A stretch of DNA of 64,000 nucleotides from assembly GCF_019649055.1 (NCBI RefSeq), contig NW_026570298.1, positions 248,001 to 312,000 of the forward strand, read 5' to 3'. Below the pieces are notes generated by a model, which saw only the letters and a program-made list of their open reading frames with translations, was not told where the DNA came from and searched no databases. Shown here piece after piece: positions 1 through 8,692 of this stretch (the first letter of the stretch is position 1; each line of letters starts with the position of its first letter). This stretch comes from Paramacrobiotus metropolitanus (lineage: Eukaryota; Tardigrada; Eutardigrada; Parachela; Macrobiotidae). The position numbers and the translations under genes were made by a program.

Positions 1-140
1 CCGCGGCTGATATTGATCAAGAAATGAACGTGGATCTGTACTGCCGCTACGATGTACCGTAGGTGTTGTAGATGTGCAGTGTACAGTGTACACGCCGCGG
101 TGCTGAGTGGCCAGTACGGATACGGGAGAGTAAGGCTTTC
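1..140 (-). pseudogene. Class A GPCR fragment (TM2-TM3 region)
   Basis: Read on the minus strand, this stretch aligns base for base with the TM2-loop-TM3 part of the intact receptor at 15160-16161 (its bases about 15777-15900), including the YWP and CTL codons before TM3. Similarity stops near base 140, so neither the upstream TM1 exon part nor, inside this window, the rest of the receptor can be seen. The frame is disturbed by small indels. It is a relic or the edge of a copy that continues left of the window. It belongs to the same receptor family as the copies near 21.5, 56 and 59.5 kb. Confidence 0.7.
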
Positions 141-696
141 CGTTCGTGCATATCATGAGCTACAGCAATAGCGAGTCCGCTGTAGTTCATGATACCCAGT
201 GCAAAGTTTGTTGCATTTAGCTGCCAAGCGTACTGTTTTACTTGTTTTCCTATGTCTAATGCCTGTACTCTGTAGCCAGGGCGTCCGCGTTGAGCGTTGT
301 TGCGGATCGGATTGCGGCGAAAATAATTAGCCATTAGGACGAATACGCCACAGTACAAATCTCACTACTTTTACTACAGAGTACTGAAAGCAGCAGCAGG
401 AAAACTCTTGCTGACAGGGTACCTCACATTTCCGCTCAAATTTACTTGAGTGACCCATGACCAACGTAAAAATTTCTGCTGTCTACCAACTTTCCTTCCT
501 CTAACTTTAATTCTGTCGGAATATCCGCTTTCTTAATAATTATTTTAATAATCATCTGCAGTCATATCCCTCACAAAAGAGCTGGGCTGCGGTCTACCAA
601 TACACAGCAGGCTGAATTTTTCTAATTGTAACATAAGAAAACAAACCATACGATTCGCGCAAAATAAGTACCCGGTACAAGACAGTTTCGGGCAAA
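141..696. other. Intergenic, no supported gene
   Basis: A 103-codon minus-strand reading frame (47-358) runs from here into the receptor relic, but it has no recognised domain and overlaps degenerate receptor sequence, so I do not call it a gene. The remainder is AT-rich 3' flank of the F-box copy that ends at 697. Confidence 0.4.
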
Positions 697-1960
697 TTAT
701 TCATCATCAGTTTCATCGCTCTTTGTATCTTCGTCTTCGCCCACGTCGTCGTTATCATCATCATCGATCTCATCTTCAGACTCTCCATCACTATCCTCTT
801 GAATGCCTCCGTTGAGTTCTCCACCATCCTCCCCTTCGCCCAGTTCATAATCTCCAGAATTCTCCGCATCTTTCAAAGCTTCCGGCAGAACTTCTTTCAA
901 AGCACGCAACGTGATGGTGATCAGCTTGGAAACATCCAGCTCGTGGAGATTCTCCACCGTCCACTCGCGACCGTGATACGGCGTCGTCTGTCGCGGATCG
1001 TAACTTTGCCAATCCTTGAGATACTGCACATGAACAAACCATTAGAATTGGTTAAATACTTCTATAAATTAATAATAAATCAGCGGTGTGCATACCATTT
1101 TAGCTTAACTAGTCGCCGCATCGGCCATCATTACGATCGTAGAAGAAAACCGTACATTTCTACCCAGCCAGTTTTTTCGGTATTTTCGTACCTGAACAAC
1201 CATCGTGCGAAACGACTCCGATCCTGTGCGAATCCACTCGGCCATTTCCTGCACATCTACTCCGTCGCGGGACAGACTGGCCTCGTAGAGATCCCAGAAT
1301 TGTGCTTCCATATCCGCTGCATCCGGTTTCAGTACAGCATCCGGGATAATCGCGGCCATTTGTTGGTGACAGCGGAATTGACAACGTCGAAGCCGCACTG
1401 CATCGCAACTAGGCGCCAAAACCTTCAGATGCTGGACCAGACGTCGTATCCACCGGCTCCCTCCGGTCTCCGCCTCCTCAGCAGCCATACCACCGTTCCC
1501 GGCGTATTCGGACCCCATGAAACGGTCGTCTCAATCAAAATCCACATTAGAGAACACCAGCTGCTGGATGTGGGTATTGCGCAGCATCCACTGAATCACC
1601 GTCAGTGCACCATCCAACTTGTCCCTCGTCATCTGCTCAATAATAAGCCGCTGTGTTCCACCATTCATACACTTGATCAGACCCGCCACGGCGCCGTATA
1701 CTGCGGTGAAAAACGGGTTCATCTCGAAGGAAATCCGGACAGTCTTGGCGTCGGCCAAGATGGAATTCCACAGGGGAGACACGCGGTGCAGTTTAAAACG
1801 GCTGACACTGTCCAGTGACTGGAAGATCTCGCGCAAAAGGTGCGTCTCCGTTGGTAGGACACCGTTTTCCTCCGGCCGTCCGTCATCGTCGGGGTGTTTG
1901 CGCTCTCTGGACAGGTTCAGTGTGAACGCAGCGAAACGCTGCTGGAGACTTTTCAGGCTC
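697..1960 (-). pseudogene. F-box protein gene, copy 1 (nonsense mutation, 5' end lost)
   Basis: Two exons align with the paralogue at 18184-19826. Exon 1 (about 1960-1192) has the F-box core (LPTETHLLREIF, then LHRVSPLW) followed by a leucine-rich repeat-like middle; exon 2 (1023-697) starts KDWQSYDPR and ends in a long Asp/Glu tail. The intron 1191-1024 has a CAG|GTAC donor and a TGCAG acceptor. F-box proteins act as substrate adaptors of SCF ubiquitin ligases. Breaks seen here: an in-frame TGA at 1533-1531, where the paralogue has Trp, and a 5' end about 10 bases shorter than the paralogue, without its ATG. A retroelement starts 30-40 bases upstream, at 1995. It is most likely a dead copy. 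Confidence 0.75.
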
Positions 1961-1994
1961 TGCCGCAGTGTACCAGCTTCGTGACTCGCTTCGC

Positions 1995-2177
1995 TGTAAC
2001 GGGGGATTTCCTCCTCTGGTATTGGTGCTGTACGAGTATGTTCTGGGTTGTACCGCCTTTCGTGTTTCCTGTTCCTGTACGAGTGGTTCAGTATATATAG
2101 CTCTGCTGGTGTTGTATTTCTTCGGTCGATTGGGTGAACAATATTTCCGTATGAGCCAGTCTCCGTTGCCCGTTATA
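1995..2177 (+). repeat. 5' LTR (183 bp)
   Basis: Starts TGTAACGGG and ends CCCGTTATA, an inverted pair as expected for LTR termini. Bases 2007-2177 are repeated at 12152-12322 with two C/T differences. It contains a TATA-like stretch at 2092-2100. No AATAAA is seen in it. The unusually short LTR is flanked on the left by the target duplication TCGC. Confidence 0.85.
2092..2100 (+). promoter_or_regulatory. TATA box of the 5' LTR
   Basis: TATATATAG lies 86 bases before the LTR end and is conserved in the 3' LTR. It is the likely core promoter of the retroelement transcript; the start site itself is not determinable from sequence. Confidence 0.5.
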
Positions 2178-2181
2178 CTTG

Positions 2182-3407
2182 GGCCTCGTCCCCAATCTGT
2201 AGCGAATCTCGTTACGGTACAGGGCACCACCGTCCCAGAATAGGAGATACGCGATACGGTATGGCGGTTCTCGCTTCGCGTACCTCGTTACCCGTGAAAA
2301 GATTAGGGACGGGGGTATGCTCCGTATCCTAATGCGTCCCGTATTCATAACTCTCTGATACGGTATCCAGCGAACCGTATCTCAAATCCCGTACCAACCC
2401 CGCGTCCCATATCAGCCAAAAATTTTACGCGCGCTTTTTACGCATACCCTGAAATACAAAGAAAAACGATACAGTATTTATGAAGCCACCTCCAGAGGGC
2501 TTTCCCTGTATCTTTTGCAGATGAGTGAGTTTTTGGATATTATGTTAATGTGGCGATATTTTTTTCTCGAGAGTTATTTATTTTTAATGAACATTAAAGA
2601 TGTATACGCTTCATATCATTTCTATTTTCATTTCATTTTAAAATCTCAGTTAAATGCACATACGAAATGTGCTTTTCTTAAAAATTCCACCTGTTCCAGC
2701 TCGTCAATATTATGAGATAACAACATCATGCAGAATTACATAGCTTCAAAGAAGCGGAATGGAGAAAAAGATCGTTCACACCGAGTGTGCTTTCGAACAT
2801 ATTAACGTAAAACTGAATTCCCATTCATTACCACATAATACTGATTGGGAGAAAAAAGCGAGGCTGGGAAAAGAAGACTTGATTTTGCGAATTGTTATCC
2901 GTATGTACCACTACAATTATTATTGTACGCTTGTCAAAATAAATTGCGCGGATGGCTTGAAAATGCAACTGATGTCTCATCAGTGCATCACCAACTGCGA
3001 AGTGTGGACTATGATGCCAAACACAAAAACTTTCAATCCAGGGAACAAACATTTCACAATTCACACTAGGAACTAATTAGAATGATGGCATAAAAACAAT
3101 CAACCCAAGAATCGAAATTCCTCAAACAAACTTCGAATTTTTCACCACACATAAAAACACACAGAGCACACATAAAAACTGGTAAACAGTGCGATATGCG
3201 ATCGGAGCGATGGGACGCAAATACAGCGATATGGGGCCAAAGCTGAGGATTCGATACAGGAAACCGATAGCGAGCCCAGTTTCGATATGCGAAGCCTGTA
3301 CTGTACCTTTGTGGCGCGCACCAAAGAGTGTCCCATTTCTGTACTGCAGCGAAACTAGCTACGGTGCTGTATCGTAACGAGATACGCTACAGATTGGGGA
3401 CGAGGCC
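2182..3407. mobile_element. Non-autonomous DNA transposon inserted between LTR and primer site
   Basis: About 40-45 bases at the left end (starting GGCCTCGTCCCCAATCTG) recur inverted at 3362-3407 with a few mismatches. The direct repeat TTG flanks the element at 2179-2181 and 3408-3410. Removing 2182-3407 plus one TTG brings the LTR end to two bases before a TGG primer site, which is the normal LTR spacing and supports the borders. The left end holds further copies of ATACGGTAT- and GTCCCGTA-like words. No transposase frame is present; the ORFs of about 100 codons inside have no recognised domain. The family is not identified. Confidence 0.7.
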
Positions 3408-3408
3408 T

Positions 3409-3432
3409 TGGAGTCGCATACCGAGAATCGAA
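3409..3432 (+). other. Primer binding site (tRNA-type)
   Basis: Begins TGG, the complement of a tRNA CCA end, and positions 17-24 read GAATCGAA, the complement of a tRNA T-loop (TTCGATTC). It would prime minus-strand DNA synthesis by reverse transcriptase. Before the DNA element inserted, it lay two bases after the 5' LTR. The particular tRNA is not identified. Confidence 0.65.
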
Positions 3433-3512
3433 ATTTTTCAACTTCTCAAATCGTTGCGTTCGGAGTGACCTTTGTCCACCGCTACCCCACCACCGCCCTG
3501 CCTGTCCAACAG

Positions 3513-3518
3513 GTAAGT
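3513..3518 (+). other. Candidate splice donor for env mRNA
   Basis: CAG|GTAAGT, a perfect donor, in the retroelement leader 160 bases before gag. It pairs plausibly with the TTTTCAG acceptor at 8682-8688, five bases before the env ATG. In gypsy-type elements env is made from a spliced message with this layout. A nearer AG at 3548 would give an improbably short 36-base intron. Confidence 0.5.
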
Positions 3519-3672
3519 CACTAATTGACCCATCCAATTTCCTTTCAGTTGACAATTACTAAATCGTAATTTAAAATCTATCGAATCCTTTTTCAACCTG
3601 GAAACTCGTAACGCAGCTAAAGTACAGCACGCTAATTCCCACTTGCGAAAACAGCTTTCTGTTAGACCGCTT

Positions 3673-4992
3673 ATGGTTGATAATCAACAGCAAGTCGATG
3701 TCATGGCTTTAACTCCCCAGGATTTGCAAAATATTCTTAATACCGCTACCGCAGCTAATCAGCAGAATGCCGCATTACAGCAGAGTCTTCAGAATAACGC
3801 GACAGCTCATCAGAATTTGCTTAATTTTTTGAACAATCAAAACGGCGCTGTGTTTGTGAATAATCAGAATGGTGCTGCAGTTGCTGGTGTAACATCTCTT
3901 CAGCTGCGTGATCTGCCGAAGTTTGGCGGGTTGTCGTATGAAGATGCGCATGACTTTTTAACGCAATTTGAGACAATGGCAGTCGCTAATAATTTCACAC
4001 CGGCAGACAGAACCAAGCACTTTGCGCTCTGTTTGAGAAATAACGCGCTCCGATGGTTTACTACCGAACCTGCAGGCGTTGACTGGACAGATTTACGAAC
4101 TCATTTTTTAGCCGCTTTTGGGAAAACTCGCTTCGAACTTGACCTTATGAACGAAGGCTGTCGTACACTGGCATTTACCGATCCTCGCACCTATGTCCAC
4201 CGTATTTTGGATTACGTCGAAACTGTGAATCCGGCCGCTACCGAACGAGAAAAAATGATTCGTCTCTTCGAGTCACTTCCCATTGAATTCAAACCGGCAT
4301 TCGTGACCAACACCCCTGCAACCGTCGCTGACTTCGTTGAACGCCTACGTGATGTCGCTGTCAAACAACAGTATAAGCTGACTATGCAAAACAGTGCACG
4401 GTTTGGACAGCCCACTTCCTCTCAATTTCTCAGTCTCGCAGCTCAATTGAACCCTTTGTCGCTCAATACAGAATTGGCGTCACCTGTTTTCACTCAAGTC
4501 ACTCAGCAGCTGACCGAAACAACTACGAAGGTTCAGGCAATAGAAGATCAGATTAAGCAACTTAAGGATCAGAATAGATCGCGGAACAATAACAACTTTC
4601 GGGCACGGAATGACTATCAACAGAACAACAACCGAGGTAACTGGCGCTCATCCTTTCGACCCGATTATAATTCCGGCCAGGACACGAATCGCATCTGTTT
4701 CACATGTGGACGTCGAGGGCATATTGCTCGATTCTGTAGGTCAGGAGGTGGCCACTCCCACCCTTCAGCTTCGAGTTACTACCGCATGCCTAGTCAGCAT
4801 TACAATCGCTCTGAGCCACCGCCCAACGCTGCACAACAATTTCAGCCCATTGTTCAGGCAGTGCAGCCATTGGCTTTAACCGGTCCTGGCAAAACCACAC
4901 CGCGGGCACAGTTTTTTCTTCCGATCGAGATGGTCGACCCCCAAGCGGCCGGCAGCGCGCAACCGGCTGTTTTGGGAAATTCGGTAAACTAG
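3673..4992 (+). CDS. gag: Retroelement Gag polyprotein
   Basis: A 439-residue frame from the first in-frame ATG; the frame itself opens upstream at 3643. The N-terminal half is Gln/Asn rich. The middle (about residues 80-250) has the capsid-like pattern of Ty3/gypsy Gag, with FLTQFE, the ALRWF core and the 'W-DL---F---F' spacing. A basic Arg/Asn stretch precedes one CCHC zinc knuckle (C342, C345, H350, C355), which binds RNA during packaging. It forms the particle core. The stop at 4990-4992 lies inside the protease frame, which is -1 relative to gag and open for at least 80 bases of overlap. Pol is therefore expected by -1 ribosomal frameshifting; a T-rich stretch at 4911-4917 is a possible but imperfect slip site. 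Confidence 0.9.
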   Translation: MVDNQQQVDVMALTPQDLQNILNTATAANQQNAALQQSLQNNATAHQNLLNFLNNQNGAVFVNNQNGAAVAGVTSLQLRDLPKFGGLSYEDAHDFLTQFETMAVANNFTPADRTKHFALCLRNNALRWFTTEPAGVDWTDLRTHFLAAFGKTRFELDLMNEGCRTLAFTDPRTYVHRILDYVETVNPAATEREKMIRLFESLPIEFKPAFVTNTPATVADFVERLRDVAVKQQYKLTMQNSARFGQPTSSQFLSLAAQLNPLSLNTELASPVFTQVTQQLTETTTKVQAIEDQIKQLKDQNRSRNNNNFRARNDYQQNNNRGNWRSSFRPDYNSGQDTNRICFTCGRRGHIARFCRSGGGHSHPSASSYYRMPSQHYNRSEPPPNAAQQFQPIVQAVQPLALTGPGKTTPRAQFFLPIEMVDPQAAGSAQPAVLGNSVN

Positions 4993-5267
4993 CACCTGTC
5001 GCGTTTTGTTGGGCAAACGTGGCAGAAGTCGACCCGCCCAGCATGCAATCTTTTGTTTCTGGTGCTCTTGTATGTAATGTGTACGTTAATTCTGTACCTG
5101 CTATAGCCATATTAGATACTGGAAGTGCACTGTCGTTGATTTCTCGAGAGTTTGTTGAAAAGAATGATTTGCCAGTTTGTAGGGTAATCCCCCGTTTACG
5201 TGTGGTAACGGGTGACACATTTTGTGTGAGAATGCTGCAGCTGTTGTTATTGGACTGGCTAAGTTGA
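4983..5267 (+). CDS. Retropepsin (aspartic protease), frame interrupted
   Basis: This frame carries the catalytic LDTGSALSLIS motif (5115-5147) of retroviral aspartic proteases and a flap-like region before it stops at 5267. The C-terminal half of the same domain, with LLIGMDIL (about 5315-5338), lies in the next frame, shared with RT. The reading frame therefore changes inside the protease domain between about 5215 and 5260. The protease normally cleaves Gag and Pol. The change may be an inactivating indel or a sequencing error; a second programmed shift is unlikely in this position. No start codon is expected, since translation should enter from gag. Confidence 0.7.
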   Translation, partial: GKLAPVAFCWANVAEVDPPSMQSFVSGALVCNVYVNSVPAIAILDTGSALSLISREFVEKNDLPVCRVIPRLRVVTGDTFCVRMLQLLLLDWLS

Positions 5268-8200
5268 ATATGATAGCAGTATGTGGAATTGTGCATAACT
5301 TTGCATATGACTTGCTAATTGGTATGGATATCTTGTCGCATGCGCCGCTCATGATAGATTTTGCTCGCCTGTTGCTCATTAATGTAGTTCAGCCGTCACG
5401 CATATATCCTGCTGTCAAGTTTAATAAGTATTTCTCGAGTACGCCGCCATTGCTAATGTCCGCACGTGTGACCTCGCCGCCAGTTATAACCGAAATTTCC
5501 GACGAAGATCAAAACAAGTTTGACCTAATTCGGTCTCCAGTGCTTGAAAAGTCAGCCGTTTCTCATAATTTGAGCGTCCCAGATGTTTTTAATTTCTCTA
5601 AACCAGATGTTTTGCATCAGTCTGAAGGTCAATTAAATTTTAACGACGATCTTGATGATGAACATGTCTGGCTGCCGTCTATTTCGAAACTTGATCAACA
5701 CAGCCTTCCAGTGGCTGTTGATGATAATTTTCTTGATAAGCTAAATATTAATCCGCAGCTGTCGGAGGATGAAAGGCAACAACTTCGCCAATTGCTAGCA
5801 GAATTCCGTAGTATTTTCCCATTACCCGGTCAGGAACTCGGGTATTGTCCCCTTCTGACACACAAAATAGACACAGGAAACGCCTCTCCAGTTAAAATGC
5901 CAATGCGACGTTTTTCAAAATGGCAGGCGGAGGAAATCCATCGACAAGTTGAAAATTTATTAAAACTGGGCGTTATCTCACCATGTGAAAGTGACTGGGC
6001 AACGAATGTCCATTTAATACTAAAAAAATGTGGTGATAGCCCTATGGTCGTTGACAGTAGACCATTAAACGCTGTTACGGTAAAAGACAATTACCCAATG
6101 GGCAGTATCGACAACATGCTTGACTCCCTTAACGGAGCTTCCATCTTTTCCTCGCTTGACTGTTTTTCGGGGTATTATAACATACCAATTGCCGTCGAGG
6201 ATAGGCACAAAACTGCCTTCATTGTACCCCCCGCGCCAGGTTTTCCGGGCGGACTTTTCCAATTTGACCGCATGGCTTTCGGCCTTTGCAACGCCCCGGC
6301 GACGTTTTGCCGTCTTGTTGATAAGCTTCTCGGACATCTAAAGTTACAATTTTTGCTGATCTGGGTTGACGATTTTTTTGTGTACTCCAAAGATTTTTTG
6401 CAACATTTAGGACACCTTCGCATCGTTTTTGAAATTCCTTTAAACGCTGGCCTTAAGCTTAAACCTGAAAAATGCTTTTTTGGCCAATTTTCGGTAACCT
6501 TTCTCGGTCACCAGGTATCAGCAGCCGGCATATCGGTAGATCCCAGTAAAATTGCTGCCGTCCAAAGTTTCCCGATCCCTACTTCAATAAAAAAGTTACG
6601 CGCTTGGCTAGGCTTTACGAACTATTTTCGACGTTTTATTCCTAATTATTCTGATATCGCTGCTCCACTCACGCTGCTCACAAAGAAAGACACACCGTTC
6701 ATTTGGACAGTCAAACAACAAACTGCTTTTGAGATTCTTAAAGACCGCCTCTTACACGCTCCGATATTGGTCCACTTCGATCCTGAGCAGCCAGTACAAT
6801 TGCATACAGACGCCTCGCACGCTGGCGTTGGCGCTGTCCTCATCCAAGAGAAAGACGGTACAGAACACGCAGTAGCATACGCATCTAAGACACTGAATGC
6901 CGCACAACGAAAATACCCTGCTACAGAATTGGAACTATACGCCGTCGTTTTTGCTGTCAACAAATTTAAATTTTATTTGTCGCACGAAAAGCCATTCAAG
7001 ATTTTTACTGACCATTCCGCTATAAAATCGCTTCTTAAGGTGAAGAATCCACCTGATCGACTTTTTCGGTGGATGCTACAACTTGCGCCTTACAAATACG
7101 AGATCATCTATCGGCCAGGGAAACTTAATGTGCTCGCAGATGCACTTTCTAGGTATCCTATTGCCGACCAATGTGAACCAGTTTTCAATCTATTCGCACA
7201 GCCTCTGCTAATCGAACCGACGCTTAACATCGCAGAAATGCAACGAAATGACGCCTTTTGTATCAACGTGCGTAAAATCATCTCCGACCCACAACACAAG
7301 CAGCATAAGTCTCGCATTCTTTACTATGTCATAATTAACGACATTCTTCATCGTAAGGTGATTCGCGATGGTAATCGTCATCTACTACTTGTCCTTCCGA
7401 AACAGCTGATAAACGACGTCCTATTCGAAGCTCACGATTCAGTAACATCAGGCCATGTGGGAATAGCACGAACGTATGCACGCCTGCAAGAGCGATACTA
7501 TTTTCCCGGCGCTATCGAAGCAGTAACTAAATACGTGCGTAGTTGTCCGTCTTGTCAACACCGTAATCACCCAAATTACAAGCCACCTGGATTTCTTCAA
7601 CCACTGCAAATTGTCGGACCGTTTCACCGCCTGCACATTGACTTTTGTGGTCCTTTTACGCTGTCTAAACGTCGAAATAAATACATTCTGCTAGCGATAT
7701 GTCCGTTCACTAAATACGTAATAGCAAAGGCGACTCGTCATGCCGACGCAATCACAGCTGCCGAATTTGTCGTTGAAAACATTATACTGGTACACGGTAT
7801 GGTGAAAGAGATTTTAACAGACCGCGGCACTCACTTCACCAGCGCTGTTTTAAATGAAGTCCTGAAACACCTGAAAATCAAACACTTGCTAACCTCAGCC
7901 TACCATCCGCAATGCGATGGTCAGGCCGAGCGTTCGTTTCGCACCTTGGTCAACATAATGTCCCATTTTGTCAATTCGCAACAATCGAATTGGGACAGAA
8001 TTTTACCGTTCGCGGTGTTCGTAATGAATACGGCTCAGTCAGAAACCACCGGTTTCTCTGCGTTTCAATTGGTTTATGGCCGTCTGCCACAGCTACCGCT
8101 CGACTTGATAACAGCACAGCCACAAAATGAGGCAGCAATAGAATACGCTGCTGCCGTGCAGAACTGGATGAATGAAGCGCGCGAAATTGCGTTAGTAAAG

Positions 8201-8659
8201 GTTAATCAGCTATACGATCAGCAAGCACCGCGCTTCAATGAAAACCGTAGCCCAGCTCTTGAATTTCAGAAAGGAGATCTCGTTTTAGAATGGCGTCCTG
8301 TTAGCGCTGAAAGTCTCACCACGAAGCTGCTCTCACAATGGTTAGGCCCTTTTAAAATTCTCGAAAAAACTAGTGCAGTGAATTATAAAATCGCGTTACC
8401 CGACGATTCGGATGATCCTCGCATTGTGCACGTAGAGCGGCTAAAGCCATTCTACTTACGGGAAAATGATACAGCAGATCAACGCTTCAGCCGCAGTGAC
8501 TCGCCAGAACAGAGTAGCAGCAGCTCATCAGCATCCGATTCAGATTCAGACTTTGAACCCGATGAACCGGTAGCCGCAGCCGCTGACGTCAGACAATCTA
8601 AGCGCATAAGACGCATCCCAGACCGATACCTTGCCTCACTGCCTGCATTATTTAAATAA
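5222..8659 (+). CDS. pol: Retroelement Pol: protease end, reverse transcriptase, RNase H, integrase
   Basis: An open frame of 1145 codons, without its own start. Residues 1-55 finish the protease. The reverse transcriptase (about 220-440) has its active-site motif as WVDD (381-384) instead of the usual YxDD. RNase H (about 520-640) shows TDAS with D530 and a TDH motif. Integrase follows: HHCC zinc finger around 745-790, then the catalytic triad D807, D867, E903 with the expected 59- and 35-residue gaps, and a GPY/F-type module (WLGPF) near 1040. The last 50 residues are Ser/Asp-rich. There is no chromodomain. The length and domain order are those of Ty3/gypsy, and the frame has no internal stop. 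Confidence 0.92.
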   Translation: MCENAAAVVIGLAKLNMIAVCGIVHNFAYDLLIGMDILSHAPLMIDFARLLLINVVQPSRIYPAVKFNKYFSSTPPLLMSARVTSPPVITEISDEDQNKFDLIRSPVLEKSAVSHNLSVPDVFNFSKPDVLHQSEGQLNFNDDLDDEHVWLPSISKLDQHSLPVAVDDNFLDKLNINPQLSEDERQQLRQLLAEFRSIFPLPGQELGYCPLLTHKIDTGNASPVKMPMRRFSKWQAEEIHRQVENLLKLGVISPCESDWATNVHLILKKCGDSPMVVDSRPLNAVTVKDNYPMGSIDNMLDSLNGASIFSSLDCFSGYYNIPIAVEDRHKTAFIVPPAPGFPGGLFQFDRMAFGLCNAPATFCRLVDKLLGHLKLQFLLIWVDDFFVYSKDFLQHLGHLRIVFEIPLNAGLKLKPEKCFFGQFSVTFLGHQVSAAGISVDPSKIAAVQSFPIPTSIKKLRAWLGFTNYFRRFIPNYSDIAAPLTLLTKKDTPFIWTVKQQTAFEILKDRLLHAPILVHFDPEQPVQLHTDASHAGVGAVLIQEKDGTEHAVAYASKTLNAAQRKYPATELELYAVVFAVNKFKFYLSHEKPFKIFTDHSAIKSLLKVKNPPDRLFRWMLQLAPYKYEIIYRPGKLNVLADALSRYPIADQCEPVFNLFAQPLLIEPTLNIAEMQRNDAFCINVRKIISDPQHKQHKSRILYYVIINDILHRKVIRDGNRHLLLVLPKQLINDVLFEAHDSVTSGHVGIARTYARLQERYYFPGAIEAVTKYVRSCPSCQHRNHPNYKPPGFLQPLQIVGPFHRLHIDFCGPFTLSKRRNKYILLAICPFTKYVIAKATRHADAITAAEFVVENIILVHGMVKEILTDRGTHFTSAVLNEVLKHLKIKHLLTSAYHPQCDGQAERSFRTLVNIMSHFVNSQQSNWDRILPFAVFVMNTAQSETTGFSAFQLVYGRLPQLPLDLITAQPQNEAAIEYAAAVQNWMNEAREIALVKVNQLYDQQAPRFNENRSPALEFQKGDLVLEWRPVSAESLTTKLLSQWLGPFKILEKTSAVNYKIALPDDSDDPRIVHVERLKPFYLRENDTADQRFSRSDSPEQSSSSSSASDSDSDFEPDEPVAAAADVRQSKRIRRIPDRYLASLPALFK

Positions 8660-8680
8660 TAATCTTTTTGTGAAAGTGAT

Positions 8681-8688
8681 ATTTTCAG
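8681..8688 (+). other. Candidate splice acceptor for env mRNA
   Basis: ATTTTCAG, five bases before the env ATG at 8693. Its position at the pol/env junction and the strong donor in the leader at 3513 fit subgenomic splicing of env as in gypsy. Confidence 0.5.
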
Positions 8689-8692
8689 CATA

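Noticed and set aside
799-1818. Plus-strand 339-codon frame over the F-box gene
   Set aside because: It is the antisense shadow of conserved F-box exons and has no domain of its own.
3513-3548. Complete 36-base intron in the retroelement leader
   Set aside because: Shorter than any other intron inferred in the window; the donor is better explained by splicing to the env acceptor at 8688.
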